Assembly (NCBI RefSeq): GCF_014876775.1
Contig: NZ_CP062310.1
Coordinates: 1,403,699 to 1,467,698, forward strand
Reading direction: 5' to 3'
Origin: Infirmifilum lucidum
GTDB lineage: Archaea; Thermoproteota; Thermoprotei; Thermofilales; Thermofilaceae
DNA length: 64,000 nt
Part shown: one piece after another, positions 6,646 to 16,749 of the stretch
Position numbering within the stretch: the first letter of the stretch is position 1
Layout of the letters: every line of letters starts with the position of its first letter
Program-made: the position numbers and the translations under genes
The notes under the pieces: generated by a model
Told to the model about the DNA's origin: nothing
The model's database searches: none
What the model saw: only the letters and a program-made list of their open reading frames with translations

Positions 6646-9045
6646 AGGAACCTTTTTGACAAGGCAACCTTAAGTGGGTTGGAGACCAGAACCATAGAGG
6701 AAGCCACGAGTGCGTACGCTACTCCCCTGGGAGTTAGCCTCGTGACTATGAAGCCAGAGAGGGCCATAAGGGTGAATACCAGTGTGGTCAGGGTCATCGA
6801 TATTATCAGCTCCCGGCAGGGCCTAGAGCTCCAGAACCACCTCCTCTCTCTGACCTGGAGAATCCTAAACTGGCTCATATAGACGAGCGATAGGAGGAGC
6901 ATGCTTCTCGAAGTACTCCAGTCCAAGCCTAGGTGGACGTACGCTGTCCACAGCACTATGCTGGATGGAACCAGGTAGAAGAGGGCTAGTGGGAGTGAAA
7001 ATGCCAGGATTCTGCGAATATCCCACCTTGCAGGCTTCAACGACGGGTATTGGTTGTCCGTAGCTATGGACATGGTGAGGAAGTCATTAGCCAGTAGGAG
7101 TAGAGCCATGTCTAGTGGTGTGAGAGCCATTCTCCTGAACCACACCATCGCCAGCAGTACAACTCCTATTGCCTGAGTAGTCTTCACGACCTTGTTCACT
7201 ACCCATGTCAGAGCCCTCTCGTGGGTAACCCGGCTTATCCTCACTGCGTCAACGATGACGGAGAGCCCAGATTTCACGAGGACGATGCTTGCCGCGCTCT
7301 TCGCTGCATCAGTAGCATTCTCGACGGCAATCCCGACCTCAGCTTGGCTCAGGGCAGGCGCGTCGTTGACGCCATCGCCGGTTACAGCTACTACGTGGCC
7401 TCTCTCCTGGAGTTTCTTCACTATATTGAACTTGTCCTCCGGGAAGACCTCCGCGAGGCCGTCAATACTCTCGACGTCCAAATCGGCTCCGGTTCTACGC
7501 GCAGACACGACGTTTTCGCCTAGACCTATTGTCCTAGCAACCTCCCGTGCAGCAGCCTCATTATTGCCAGTAAGCATTACCGGCCTAACTCCAAGCCCCT
7601 TCATCTCCTGTATCATCTCCTTCGCTTCTGGTCGTGGTGGGTCAATCAAGTGGATAAAGCCTATTAGTCTCAGGCTTTTTTCACGCTCTTCGCCTACAGC
7701 TACGGCCAGCGTCCTGAAACCCCTCTTCGACACATCTGCGAGTTTTTCCTCGAAGAACCCCTCCTCGTCTCTACTCCCGCTACACAGCTGGAAAACTGTG
7801 CGAGGCTCTCCCAGGGCAATCCTCAGCACTCTCCCATCTTCCTCTACGAAAGCCTCGCTCCTCTTCAAGGAGGGGTCGAACGGGATAAAGCGCAAAAGCC
7901 TAAGCCCGCTCTTGTCTACTCCAATCTTCTTCGAGTACTCGATAATCGCTAGGTTTAGGGGGTCTAGCGACTCCTCACGGGTAGTGTACAGTGCGTACTC
8001 GACAACTTTACTCTCATCGACACCCAGGGCGTCCACGCGGGCAACCTGGAGCCTATTCAGAGTTATCGTCCCCGTCTTGTCGAAGCAGGCCGTGTCGATT
8101 GAAGCAAGATTCTCGGAGGCACTAAGCCTCGTCACTAAAGCCCCGCGCCTCGAGAGCTCGAGAGCGCCGTAGGCCTGGAGTATCGTGAGAACGGCCGGCA
8201 AAGCGACTGGAACGGACGACATGAGGAACACGACTCCCAGGCTGGCTAGCTCAACAACGCCCCACCCCTCGTATGCGCCTAGCACAAGTGACACAGCTAG
8301 GCTTGCAACACCGAGAAGAACCATGTACCGGGTCACTGCAAGGACAGTCTCTTCCTGTAGAGACCTAGACTTAGCGGCCTTCACGAGCTCTACTGTCTTG
8401 CCGAAGTAGGTTCTGCTACCCGTGTTTACAACGACGCACTTGGCTTCTCCACGCTTGACTATTGATCCCGAGAAAAGGATATCTCCGCTCTTTTTCTCAA
8501 CAGGGAGGCTCTCACCTGTAAGAGCCTACTGATCAACGAGGACATTACCGTCTATAACTTTGGCGTCTGCTGGGACGATACTGCCTAGTCTCAAGAAAAC
8601 TATGTCCCCCGGTACGAGCTCTCTAGCATCTCTCTCAACCCACTCCCCCTCGGAGGACACTCACCCTGATGCTTAGCCTCTTCTTCAACGCCTCAACAGC
8701 CTTCTTGCTAGACCGGGCGTGTAAGTGCCCGAGAGAGGCATTAAGCACGAGCAAGCCTACCATGATAATGGCTTCGATGTATCTACCAGTTACGTACGAC
8801 AGGATGGCCGTGACCTCCATGAGCCAAGGAAGCGGCCCCCAATACCTCTTCAGATACTCTACTAGGGGGTTCTCCTTCTTCTCTACTACCTCGTTGGGGC
8901 CCACCTCTGCCAGCCTCCTCGCGACTTCCTCCTCGCTTAAGCCACTAGGAGAACTCCTAAGAATATTGAGGGCCTCCTCTATGGATAGGCTCTCGAAGTC
9001 CAACGTCCGGTAAGCTGGAGCTGAACTATCCATATTAAGTGACAT
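6642..9045 (-). pseudogene. P3A-type H+-transporting ATPase, broken by frameshift and amber
   Basis: Read on the minus strand from ATG 9045, the product is a plasma-membrane-type P3A ATPase: cation-ATPase N-domain, GPLPWLMEVTAILSY in TM1, CFDKTGTITLN phosphorylation site, TGDGVNDAPAL hinge, about 800 codons overall. Two lesions divide it. The frame shifts near the five-C run at 8645-8649; one base fewer would restore L-R-G-E-W. An in-frame TAG at 8528-8526 replaces the conserved Ser of DQSALTGES. Downstream the frame is open from about 8525 to 6642. Either a recent pseudogene or sequencing error. A TATA-like TTTATTAAAG lies about 26 nt before 9045. Confidence 0.85.
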
Positions 9046-9091
9046 AGAGTTAATGTTCAGAAAAAGTTTCTTTAATAAACTTTTTCTCCTT

Positions 9092-10183
9092 TTACGGCTT
9101 TCCTCTGGCTCTCCTAGCTTTGCAGGCGAACCTGGCCTCGGCGATCAGCTCTCTCAGCTCTTGTGACGTCTGAAGAACTTTAGCCTTGTCTTTGGCCTTT
9201 ACGGCGTCCAGTAGGGTGTTCGCGGCGGAGACTAGCTTGTCTGCGAGTGTTGCGTTGCAGGGCCTTATGATGACTGCTAGTTGTCTGGCTGTCTGGGCGA
9301 GGTTCTCGACGCGTTTCGCTTCCGCTAGGAAAGCAATGTGCTCGTGGTACTCAAACATCGTGGCTCTAAGCTTAGCAAGAGCCTCCAGGGCTCTCCCAGA
9401 GTTTACCAGAGACTCTATCTCTGCAATTCTCTCGTCGGCCCACGCCTTAAACTCACTAGCTACTTGTGGGTTAATCTCCTTCAGCTTCTCGTAGGTGCGG
9501 TTAAAGATGGCCTTGAGCCGTTCAAGCTCGCTGGAGACGTGCCTAGCCCTCAACTGTAGGGCTAGTGAGAACACGAGCCTCTCGGCTTCCTTGACTTTAG
9601 CCCAGGCCTGCCTAACCAGCTCTACGGCAGAGGCAGTATCGTTGGCCTTAAGTTTCTCGGAGGCCTGGTTCAGGAGGCTTGAAGCCTGGCTTAGAAGGGA
9701 GAGCACTTGAGACGCGTCCACCCCCTTCTCCTGCATCCTCTCTGCAAGCCTCTGAATAGCTCTGACCTGGTTGCTCAGCGCCCGTATCTCGGCCTCAACG
9801 CTCCTAGCAACAAACTTCTTCCTAGCCTCCAGGATCTCTGGTACAAGCTGCCTAGCAATAGATACCAGCTCGACTCTAGCCTCACGTAAGAGTGCAAGGC
9901 TCTCGTTGTATTTTTCACTGCTAGCAAGAGCCGATGCGTTCTCTAGTAGTGCCTTTACGAGGCCTAACTGCTCCAGGAGTTCCTGTTGCTTTGTAGCATT
10001 ACTGACTCTATTCTTTACGAATGTCTCGAGCCTTGCCGTCTCGTTCTGCAGAACGGATATTAGCCTCTGGATCTTCTCAGCCTGGGGGCTCTGGGCTTGT
10101 GCCTGGACGAGCGCTAGCGGGTATGCTAGTATCAGCACCAGGAGGGCTGTTGCGACTACTGCTTTTTCCACCCCCTTCACCAC
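9092..10183 (-). CDS. Secreted all-helical (coiled-coil) protein of unknown function
   Basis: The 363-residue protein starts with a clear signal peptide (hydrophobic about 8-28, ending at AQAQS). The mature part is almost entirely alpha-helical heptad-like sequence rich in Ala, Leu, Glu and Lys, with repeated units of the type LINQASEKLKANDTASAVELVRQAWAK. Several N-x-S/T sequons suggest glycosylation. No C-terminal membrane anchor is visible; the tail is short and basic (ACKARRARGKP). The helical region resembles the stalks of other secreted proteins in this window. Start GTG 10183 is chosen because it precedes the signal peptide. Function not recognised. Confidence 0.65.
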   Translation of the reverse strand: MVKGVEKAVVATALLVLILAYPLALVQAQAQSPQAEKIQRLISVLQNETARLETFVKNRVSNATKQQELLEQLGLVKALLENASALASSEKYNESLALLREARVELVSIARQLVPEILEARKKFVARSVEAEIRALSNQVRAIQRLAERMQEKGVDASQVLSLLSQASSLLNQASEKLKANDTASAVELVRQAWAKVKEAERLVFSLALQLRARHVSSELERLKAIFNRTYEKLKEINPQVASEFKAWADERIAEIESLVNSGRALEALAKLRATMFEYHEHIAFLAEAKRVENLAQTARQLAVIIRPCNATLADKLVSAANTLLDAVKAKDKAKVLQTSQELRELIAEARFACKARRARGKP

Positions 10184-10317
10184 TCATGACAGTGCCTTCT
10201 CATTAGATAAGGATTGTAGCGGTTTTAAGTGAAACTATAGTTTTTAGTGAAAAATCAAAATAAAATAGCCGAAAATATTAGGAAAAGAAGAAAAACAGCC
10301 TAAGCCTGTCATTTCTT

Positions 10318-10803
10318 GTGTGCGTAGACCTCCTACTCACCCGGAGGAGTATAAGAGCATTCCAGGATCGCGAAGTCCCGGACGAGCTAGTAGTTAAGGC
10401 GGTCGACATTGCGAGGCACGCGCCCAGCGCCAGGAACAGACAGCCGTGGCGCGTGATAGCCGTGAGAAACCGGGCTACTCTCAGAGAACTCTCGCAGGTA
10501 GCACCTGGGGCTAAGCCCTTAGAATCCGCGCCCCTAGCTCTAGCAGTAGTCGTAAAGCCGGAGCTGAGCCCAGTTTCATTTATGCTCGACGGAGCCATCT
10601 TTACGACGTACCTCTGGCTAGCCCTGCACTCCCTCGGCCTTGGAGCAGTCTGGATACAGACTCTAAGACAGCCGAGGTACGCCGAGATACTGGGGATACC
10701 CCCAGGAGAGGTTCTAATAGCCATCCTAGCCGCAGGGTATCCCGCCGAGTCACCGCCGCCACGCCCCAGGAAAAGCGTAGAAGAGTTATTAACGTGGATG
10801 TAG
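10318..10803 (+). CDS. Nitroreductase-family flavoprotein
   Basis: A compact 161-residue nitroreductase-fold protein. The N-terminal RRSIRAFQDREVP and APSARNRQPWRVIAV are the FMN-phosphate and ring-binding motifs; GLGAVWIQTL and the C-terminal LAAGYPAE complete the fold. Such proteins bind FMN as dimers and reduce nitro, quinone or related substrates with NAD(P)H; the physiological substrate is open. At this length it belongs to the short archaeal subgroup. The GTG start gives MCVDLLLTRRSIR. It is followed after 4 bp by a DNA glycosylase gene, probably in one operon. Confidence 0.85.
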   Translation: MCVDLLLTRRSIRAFQDREVPDELVVKAVDIARHAPSARNRQPWRVIAVRNRATLRELSQVAPGAKPLESAPLALAVVVKPELSPVSFMLDGAIFTTYLWLALHSLGLGAVWIQTLRQPRYAEILGIPPGEVLIAILAAGYPAESPPPRPRKSVEELLTWM

Positions 10804-10807
10804 GGCT

Positions 10808-11365
10808 ATGGAGGCAAGTAGAGTACTGCCCCAGTCTTTCTACGCTAGGAGGCCCGACGTTGTAGCCGCCGAGCTCTTGGGTAAGTTGCTCGTCAGGGTC
10901 ATAGACAGCAACAGGATAGCAGGAGTCATAGTCGAGACAGAAGCCTACTTCGGCCCCGAGGATCCGGCTAGTAGGGCAAGGCACAGGAAGGGGGATCTAG
11001 CGGAGACTATGCGGGGGCCTGTAGGCTACACGCTCATCTACGGCGTCCACAGGCAGTGGCTGCTGAACATTGTAGCCCACGAAGAGGGGGAGTACGGTGC
11101 GGTTCTGATACGCTCGATAAAAGTAAGCGATACGGTGGTGGAGGGGCCTGGGCGTCTGACGCGGTACTTATTAGTCGACAAGAAGCTTCACAAGAAGCCA
11201 GTATACGACCCCTCAAGTGGACTGTGCATCCTAGACTTTAGAACTGCTGGCCCGGATTGTATAGAGAGGAGGAAGAGAGTAGGGGTTAGGAGAGACTTAG
11301 ATGTTCCGCTGAATTTCTCTATAAGGAGTGAGTGTTACCCTGTCTTCTCTACTCATTTCCCCTAG
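10808..11365 (+). CDS. 3-methyladenine DNA glycosylase (AAG/MPG family)
   Basis: A 185-residue member of the AAG family (COG2094), which excises 3-methyladenine, hypoxanthine and related damaged purines. The catalytic segment VIVETEAYFGPEDPASRA contains the glutamate that activates water. The intercalating/recognition region MRGPVGYTLIYGVH corresponds to the family MFGxPGxxYVYxxYG motif, and EGPGRLTR is the C-terminal conserved loop. The length is usual for archaeal enzymes. It follows the nitroreductase by 4 bp. Confidence 0.88.
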   Translation: MEASRVLPQSFYARRPDVVAAELLGKLLVRVIDSNRIAGVIVETEAYFGPEDPASRARHRKGDLAETMRGPVGYTLIYGVHRQWLLNIVAHEEGEYGAVLIRSIKVSDTVVEGPGRLTRYLLVDKKLHKKPVYDPSSGLCILDFRTAGPDCIERRKRVGVRRDLDVPLNFSIRSECYPVFSTHFP

Positions 11366-11512
11366 CGCTTCTCGCTTTGTGGCCCAACTTTAGAGAGTGG
11401 AATCTACTACTTACCATCACGCCGCTCCACCGAGTGGAATATTGCTGGGGCATTATGAACCCCTGTTAGGTCACGTGTAAGGGAAGCTAGTATTCTTGCG
11501 GGAAAATATGTC
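11366..11512. other. Intergenic region with two short hairpins and a direct repeat
   Basis: Between convergent genes. GAGTGGAAT occurs at 11395-11403 and 11432-11440. The second copy forms a TCCAC/GTGGA stem with a 3-nt loop (11426-11438), followed by a GGGG/CCCC hairpin (11447-11463). No ORF or tRNA-like structure is evident. Confidence 0.3.
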
Positions 11513-11992
11513 CTAGATTTTTTCAACAAGCTCTTTTATGAAGAGAGACCTGGTGAGGACGGCTAGCTTGTCTAACCCCCGGTGGATTACGACTCTACCA
11601 CAATCAACTATCCTAAGGACTTTCTCCTCAAATATCCTGGTGTCCACGCTAGGGTCGAAGACTAGCTCGTCGATCCCGAAGAGGAAGAGGGGCCCGGGAG
11701 CCTTCTCGAGGTCTTCGCGCGAGAGCACTAGCCTGCCGACATGCCGTATAAACACCGGCCTGCCCTTCAAAACCCTGCTGGGTATGAGCCTCTTCAGTAT
11801 TTCCGGCGTGTCCTGTGGGATGCCCACGAGTTGCGGGCCCGCGTCGGCTAGTGCTAGCACAAGCTTAAAGGCCTGGGATGCCAGGGCGCCGACGCTGAGG
11901 CCCATCCTCTTGGCTAGTGAGGACATCTCCTCGTAGGCTGACGCGTCAACCCCCCGTATGACGACGTTCTTAACTTTCCCCCGATCAGACAT
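11513..11992 (-). CDS. Conserved protein with ribbon-helix-helix-like N-terminus
   Basis: The 159-residue protein opens with KNVVIRGVDASAYEEMSSLAKRMGLSVGALASQAF, which has the strand-helix-helix pattern of an Arc/MetJ-type DNA-binding domain. The remaining about 100 residues are a mixed alpha/beta region of unknown family containing IRHVGRLVLSREDLE. Its start overlaps the end of the upstream coiled-coil surface protein gene by 8 nt, so the two are co-transcribed and translationally coupled. A regulatory role for the neighbouring exporter locus is possible but unproven. Confidence 0.6.
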   Translation of the reverse strand: MSDRGKVKNVVIRGVDASAYEEMSSLAKRMGLSVGALASQAFKLVLALADAGPQLVGIPQDTPEILKRLIPSRVLKGRPVFIRHVGRLVLSREDLEKAPGPLFLFGIDELVFDPSVDTRIFEEKVLRIVDCGRVVIHRGLDKLAVLTRSLFIKELVEKI

Positions 11993-13757
11993 TACTGCCC
12001 ACCTCTAGCGCCTGCAACTTGTTCTTCAAATCCCCTATACGTCTGCGGAGCTCCGCGACCCTGTCTGACGTAACGTGCCCCTCCCTCCTGCTACTAAGTG
12101 CCAGGTATGCCCCCACGGCGATAACTGCTAGAACTGCAGGCCAGTAGGTCTGTATCCTTTTCGTGGGAGGCTCTAGGCCGATGTTCGAGACCTGCGGCTC
12201 GCTCCTCTTTACCTTGTACGGCGGCAGGGAGACGTAGACAATGTCGCCCATGAGGTCAGTCCTCAAGGCTTTGTCCCCTGAAGTAGCTACCGTCTGCTGG
12301 GAGAGTATAGTGGAGTTGAACTCCTTGAAGCTAGCAGGGTATAGGGGGCTATCGAGTAGGTTTGAGAGCTTGAGGATGCTAGAGTCTACCAGCTCAGCTG
12401 CCTGTCTAAGCCCTCTAGCGAGCTCGCGGAGCTTGGAGGCAGACTCGCGGAGCACGCTGGCCATGAGCCTGAGCTTAGCTGAAGCCGCTCTCATGTTCTC
12501 TGCGCCGGCGTATAGCTGGTGTTTCGCCGCGTTATACTCGCTCACGAGGTCTCTAAAACTCTGTAGCTCGCCCTCGAACTTTGACAGCTGGGCGCTAGCC
12601 TCGTCCAGCAACAAGGTGAGGTTTGCCGTAGTTATGTTGAGACCAGTAGTGTTAAGCCTGTTTAAAATACGTTTAAGCTCTTCTTCCTGGAGTGTCAAAT
12701 TACTCTTGATGCGCGACAAGATGTCCCTTGCCCTGGCGGCGGCCAGCGAAGCGTTGTTTAACTCGCCTGAAATTCTCCCCTCAATAGAGCTCATGACTTC
12801 TACGCCCCTTAGAACCTGCAAAGCCGCGTTGTCCATTGCTGTAGCTGCGTCGTCGGCGAGAGCAGAGGCGTTTTCAAGCATCCTGGCTTCCTCCTCAAAG
12901 CCTATACTAAGGTTGTAGAGCAGGTTCCTTAGGGCGGTGGCGTTCTCCCTGAAAGCCGTGATGTTCCCAATGTTCTCCTCCAGGAGTTTAGCGGTGAAGT
13001 ACCTGTACCTCTCTATGAGGGAAGCCTGCAGCCTCGGGTCGAGGCTTATGGTTATAGTGGGGGGCGGTACTAGAACCTCGCCCCAAGGGTTCTCGCCCCT
13101 CACCTCGAAGACTACAGTAAGTCTATAGCTGCCGTTGAAGAAGGAGGTCCACTGAAACGAGACCTCTGCTCCACTTTCCCTAAGGCTCTGCGGGTTCTCG
13201 CTGTAGCCTATGGGGTATAGGTACATCGGGTCGATGCTCCAGGAGATAGAGATTGGGAGCTGTTGCTTCCTCACCAGCCTGTCGACGGCCTCGATCTCAA
13301 CGGTGTAGTTGATAGTGTGAGCCTTCAGAGCGACGGCGTAGCAGTACCCTCTCGAGCAGTCAGCCTGCAACCTCTTCCCGTCGGCCTCCACGTACACCCT
13401 GACGTCAAAGAGGTTCCTACCCCTCACGCTGTACTTAACGACGTCACCAGGTCGCAAGTCCACGCTACCCCACGAGCACGCAAGTAGGCCGTGAGAATAG
13501 GCCACCCTAGACGGCGTGAGAGTGGCGGAAAGGCCTTCGCCTGTCGCAAATGCAAGGTAGTCCGTGAAACTGCCGCTAAAGCCCCTGTCAAAGACGAGCG
13601 TAACAGCGATCGTCGTGTTCGCGCCGTAGCCTGGGAGGACTTCGAGCTCCCTGATTATCGTCTTCCGCACGTTAGCGACCTCGGCTGGGTAAGCGTACAC
13701 GAGCGGTGGAATAAGCAAGGCGAGGATCAACATGCCATAGAGGTTTCTCCAACGCAT
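11985..13757 (-). CDS. Surface-anchored protein with long extracellular coiled coil
   Basis: A 590-residue protein: signal peptide (about 5-22), beta-rich extracytoplasmic domain (about 25-240), long coiled coil (about 255-475), one C-terminal transmembrane helix (about 533-553, WPAVLAVIAVGAYLAL) and a short cytoplasmic helix with heptads. Many N-x-S/T sequons lie in the outer part. The topology recalls bacterial periplasmic adaptors that work with MacB-type ABC proteins, and a MacB-like ATPase/permease pair lies 88 bp upstream on the same strand. Partnership is inference from context. A strong TATA-like TTTATATATG at about 13786-13797 suggests its own promoter. Confidence 0.7.
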   Translation of the reverse strand: MRWRNLYGMLILALLIPPLVYAYPAEVANVRKTIIRELEVLPGYGANTTIAVTLVFDRGFSGSFTDYLAFATGEGLSATLTPSRVAYSHGLLACSWGSVDLRPGDVVKYSVRGRNLFDVRVYVEADGKRLQADCSRGYCYAVALKAHTINYTVEIEAVDRLVRKQQLPISISWSIDPMYLYPIGYSENPQSLRESGAEVSFQWTSFFNGSYRLTVVFEVRGENPWGEVLVPPPTITISLDPRLQASLIERYRYFTAKLLEENIGNITAFRENATALRNLLYNLSIGFEEEARMLENASALADDAATAMDNAALQVLRGVEVMSSIEGRISGELNNASLAAARARDILSRIKSNLTLQEEELKRILNRLNTTGLNITTANLTLLLDEASAQLSKFEGELQSFRDLVSEYNAAKHQLYAGAENMRAASAKLRLMASVLRESASKLRELARGLRQAAELVDSSILKLSNLLDSPLYPASFKEFNSTILSQQTVATSGDKALRTDLMGDIVYVSLPPYKVKRSEPQVSNIGLEPPTKRIQTYWPAVLAVIAVGAYLALSSRREGHVTSDRVAELRRRIGDLKNKLQALEVGSNV

Positions 13758-13845
13758 TATACTCTGAGAATACGTAAGTATATCACATATATAAAGTTAA
13801 CTCTTTATTATTTGCATTTTTTCGACATTTGTAGAATGCATCTTC

Positions 13846-14736
13846 TCAAGCGTACGCCTCAAGCCTCTCGATACGGCGTTCAAGCGACTTGACCTCGGCT
13901 TCGAGTATACTGGGGTCTACCTTTCCCCCTCTCAGTGCTCTCTCGAGGGCTTCTGCCTTAAGCCTCAGCATGCTGATTTGCGTCTTCCTGATGTCTTCGA
14001 GCGAACCCGCAGCTTTCAGCTCTCTTATCGTGTCGATGAGCATCTTCTTCGGCGGCTCCTCGTATATCATCCCGGCCCTTATGTAGAACGTGCGTGTTGC
14101 CAGCTCAGCTATCTCAGGGTTGTGCGTGACGATTATGATTGTCTGGCCGAGGGCCTGGTTGAGCCACCTCACTAGCGAGAGAACCTTTGCGGCAGTGTCG
14201 ACGTCCAGGGAGCCCGTAGGCTCGTCCATTAACACGACGTCGGGGCTCGGGGCTAGTGCCCTGGCGATGGCTACTCTCTGTTGCTGCCCGCCGCTGAGCT
14301 GGCTGGGGAACTTGTTCTCGTGCCCCTTGAGCCCCACTATTTCGAGCATTTTCCCGGCAATCTCTCTAGCCTCCTTTACATCGAATATGCCGGTGAAGAG
14401 GAGGGGTAGCATGACGTTCTCGAGGGCTGTGTAGTTGCGGATTAAGTTGAAGGACTGGAATACGAAGCCTATTTTCCTCGCCCTTATCTTGGTGAGCTCC
14501 TCTTCTCCCATGTCGGTTATGTCTACGCCACCGACTACCACGCGTCCCGCAGTCGGCTTGTCTAGACCCCCTGCTATTGAGAGTAGCGTGCTCTTCCCGC
14601 TGCCAGACGGCCCCATTATCACGGCGAGCTCGCCCTCGGGTACTGTAAGGTTTATGCCTCTGAGGACTTCAATCTCCTCTGTTGCAGTCCTGTAGACCTT
14701 CCTCACGTCCTTTAACTCGAGTGCAGGCTCACTCAC
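13846..14736 (-). CDS. ABC exporter ATPase (MacB/LolD type) with helical extension
   Basis: A 296-residue ATPase with Walker [12 protein letters not shown], signature [15 protein letters not shown], Walker [10 protein letters not shown] and the H-loop histidine in IVTHNPE. The core matches the MacB/LolD family, which powers mechanotransmission or lipoprotein/peptide export. Residues about 225-296 form an added charged coiled coil ([15 protein letters not shown], then [13 protein letters not shown]), absent from ordinary LolD proteins. The gene overlaps the FtsX-like permease upstream by 8 nt. Confidence 0.9.
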   Translation of the reverse strand: MSEPALELKDVRKVYRTATEEIEVLRGINLTVPEGELAVIMGPSGSGKSTLLSIAGGLDKPTAGRVVVGGVDITDMGEEELTKIRARKIGFVFQSFNLIRNYTALENVMLPLLFTGIFDVKEAREIAGKMLEIVGLKGHENKFPSQLSGGQQQRVAIARALAPSPDVVLMDEPTGSLDVDTAAKVLSLVRWLNQALGQTIIIVTHNPEIAELATRTFYIRAGMIYEEPPKKMLIDTIRELKAAGSLEDIRKTQISMLRLKAEALERALRGGKVDPSILEAEVKSLERRIERLEAYA

Positions 14737-15889
14737 TCTTCAACACCTCAACGGGCCTAATAGAAGTAGCACGCCACACGGGGTAGACCGAGGCTAGGAC
14801 GCTGAGAGCAGTAGCTAGGGCCACGCCCAGCACAAGTGTTTGGGCCTCCAGTATCAGCGGCGGGTTTAGAAAGCCGTAAGAGGACACGATTTCTATGCCT
14901 ATACGAGCCCCAGCCACGCCGAAGAGCAGGCCTAGAAGCCCCCCAGACACGCCGTAGAGGAGGGCCTCTAGCATGAAGATCGCGGCGACGCTCGCCCTAC
15001 TAGCCCCCTGCGTTCTCATGATGGCTATCTCGCGCTGGTGCTCGCGGACAGTCGACGTAATCGTGCTCGTGGTTCCGAAGACTGCGACAGCTAGCCCCAC
15101 TAGAGTCGTGGACAGGAGAAGGCCCTCTATCAGCGACATTATCTTGAAGACTACTCCTATGACTTCCTCCCGTAGCATGACCCTCGAGCCAGGGTAGACC
15201 ATGGATATCAGGTTCTTCACAGCCACAGGGTCTACGCCGTCCTCCACCTTCACTACAGCCATGCTAACGTAGCCCGGGCGGCCCAGGAGGTTCTGGGCCT
15301 CGCGTAGCGGCAGGATAATGTACCCCCCAGCGGCGCCTATCTCCTCGATCTTCATAGTAACCTCGGCTATTCCGATGATCTCATACTGCCTGAAGAAGCC
15401 GCCGAAGGGGGGCTTCACCGCGACTCTGTCCCCCACGCTGAGGTTCAGCCTCCTAGCTAAGCCCACATCTGCAACAGCATAGGATCCCGATATAGTCGTG
15501 AAGCCGCTACCAGAGGTGAAGCGGGAGACAACGTTCTTCAAGTCTTGAGGCCTAACGCCTAGCACGAATACAGCGTTCCGCTCAATGTAGCCTGTTACGA
15601 GAATTACAGGGGTTACATCCTTAACGCCTGGCAGCCTCCGGATATCGTTAAGCACGTCTTCCGAGACGTCGTACAGCCCCTGTCCGTACACAATAACCTC
15701 GCCCGGCAGGACTTGCTCGACGATGTTCTGCGCAGCCGTGCGGCTCCCAACGCTCAGTATCCTCAATGAGACGAATGTCGCGACACCACTCGCGATCGCA
15801 AGTATTGTCAGCGCCGCTATGAGCTTCTTGAACAGGATGTCTCTCTTGACAAACTTCAGGGCAATGTACAGCAGGCTAGTTGCAGGCAC
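14729..15889 (-). CDS. ABC exporter permease (MacB/FtsX family)
   Basis: A 386-residue permease. An N-terminal transmembrane helix (about 18-45) is followed by a MacB-type extracytoplasmic core domain (about 55-245) and three C-terminal transmembrane helices (about 260-380) forming the FtsX domain ([10 protein letters not shown], then [19 protein letters not shown], a conserved end). It is first gene of the unit with the ATPase at 13846-14736. Two copies of this four-helix permease would form the exporter with an ATPase dimer. The substrate is unknown. Confidence 0.88.
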   Translation of the reverse strand: MPATSLLYIALKFVKRDILFKKLIAALTILAIASGVATFVSLRILSVGSRTAAQNIVEQVLPGEVIVYGQGLYDVSEDVLNDIRRLPGVKDVTPVILVTGYIERNAVFVLGVRPQDLKNVVSRFTSGSGFTTISGSYAVADVGLARRLNLSVGDRVAVKPPFGGFFRQYEIIGIAEVTMKIEEIGAAGGYIILPLREAQNLLGRPGYVSMAVVKVEDGVDPVAVKNLISMVYPGSRVMLREEVIGVVFKIMSLIEGLLLSTTLVGLAVAVFGTTSTITSTVREHQREIAIMRTQGASRASVAAIFMLEALLYGVSGGLLGLLFGVAGARIGIEIVSSYGFLNPPLILEAQTLVLGVALATALSVLASVYPVWRATSIRPVEVLKSE

Positions 15890-15909
15890 ACACTAAAAAC
15901 GGCTAGTCT

Positions 15910-16749
15910 TTATTTTAAAGTGCCTCTGAGGATCCTTGCAACCTCCTCTGTAGCCTCTGCGAGAGTCAATGCATTCATTGGGAAGCCTATCTCCCTTAAA
16001 GCGAGTGACAATTGCACTATCTGGGGCGGCTTGATAGCCGCTCTCCTCAGGACATCGACGGCATACAGCACCTCACGTGTTGGGCCGTCGAGGAGGATAC
16101 GGCCATCTGCCATCAGAACAACCCTCTTGGCCACTTCAGCTACAAACCGCATGTCGTGCGTGATGACCACTATGGTGAATCCCTCAGAGTTGAGCTGCCT
16201 CACGAGCTTGGCTAAAACATGCCTACCTGCGTGATCCTGGCCTGTTGTAGGCTCGTCCAGGACAATAACCTTAGGCTTCATTGCGAGGACGGACGCTATG
16301 GTTAGAAGCTTCATCTTGCTGTAATCAAGGTCGTAGGGGTTGTGGTCTTCAAACCCTTCAAGCCCTACAAGGCTGAGAGCCCATCTTACCCTGTTGCGGA
16401 CTTCGTCCTCTGGTAGGCCAAGGTTCCTGGGACCGTAAGCCACCTCCTCCCACACCTTGCTCTCAAATATCTGGTGGCTGGGGTTCTGGAACACGTATCC
16501 CACTCTCCTGACGATCTCGCGCGTAGGCGTGGAACGGGTATCTAGGCCGTCCACGAGCACAACGCCCTTCGTAGGCTTAAGAAGCCCGTTCAAATTCTTC
16601 GCTAGGGTTGTCTTACCCCCACCGTTCTGCCCGATTATAGCCACGAGCTCCCCCGAGCTCAGCGTGAAGTTTACGCCCCTCAAAGCCCAGTCGTCTACAC
16701 CTGGGTACTTGAACCACAGGTCTCTGACTTCAATTACAGTAGCCATCAC
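15910..16749 (-). CDS. ECF transporter ATPase (EcfA)
   Basis: A 279-residue ATPase with Walker A IGQNGGGKTTLAK, Walker B VIVLDEPTTGQDH and switch histidine in VVITHDM. The signature region DLDYSKMKLL is degenerate relative to LSGGQ, a frequent asymmetry between the two EcfA subunits. It overlaps the second EcfA gene by 4 nt and ends the EcfS-T-A-A cluster. ATP hydrolysis by the EcfA pair drives toppling of S components held by EcfT. Confidence 0.87.
   Translation of the reverse strand: MMATVIEVRDLWFKYPGVDDWALRGVNFTLSSGELVAIIGQNGGGKTTLAKNLNGLLKPTKGVVLVDGLDTRSTPTREIVRRVGYVFQNPSHQIFESKVWEEVAYGPRNLGLPEDEVRNRVRWALSLVGLEGFEDHNPYDLDYSKMKLLTIASVLAMKPKVIVLDEPTTGQDHAGRHVLAKLVRQLNSEGFTIVVITHDMRFVAEVAKRVVLMADGRILLDGPTREVLYAVDVLRRAAIKPPQIVQLSLALREIGFPMNALTLAEATEEVARILRGTLK

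Noticed and set aside
7192-8172. 326-codon plus-strand ORF
   Set aside because: It lies antisense to the P-type ATPase core, is rich in Ser/Thr/Leu as typical shadow frames, and has no recognisable domain.
8526-8528. In-frame TAG in the ATPase read as pyrrolysine, since an MttB homologue is next to it
   Set aside because: The amber replaces the conserved Ser of the actuator motif, the MttB homologue itself has no amber codon, no pyl gene is seen, and the same ATPase gene carries a frameshift.
12241-12918. 225-codon plus-strand ORF
   Set aside because: It is the antisense shadow of the coiled-coil surface protein; its Ser/Leu/Ala-rich composition mirrors the helical repeats.
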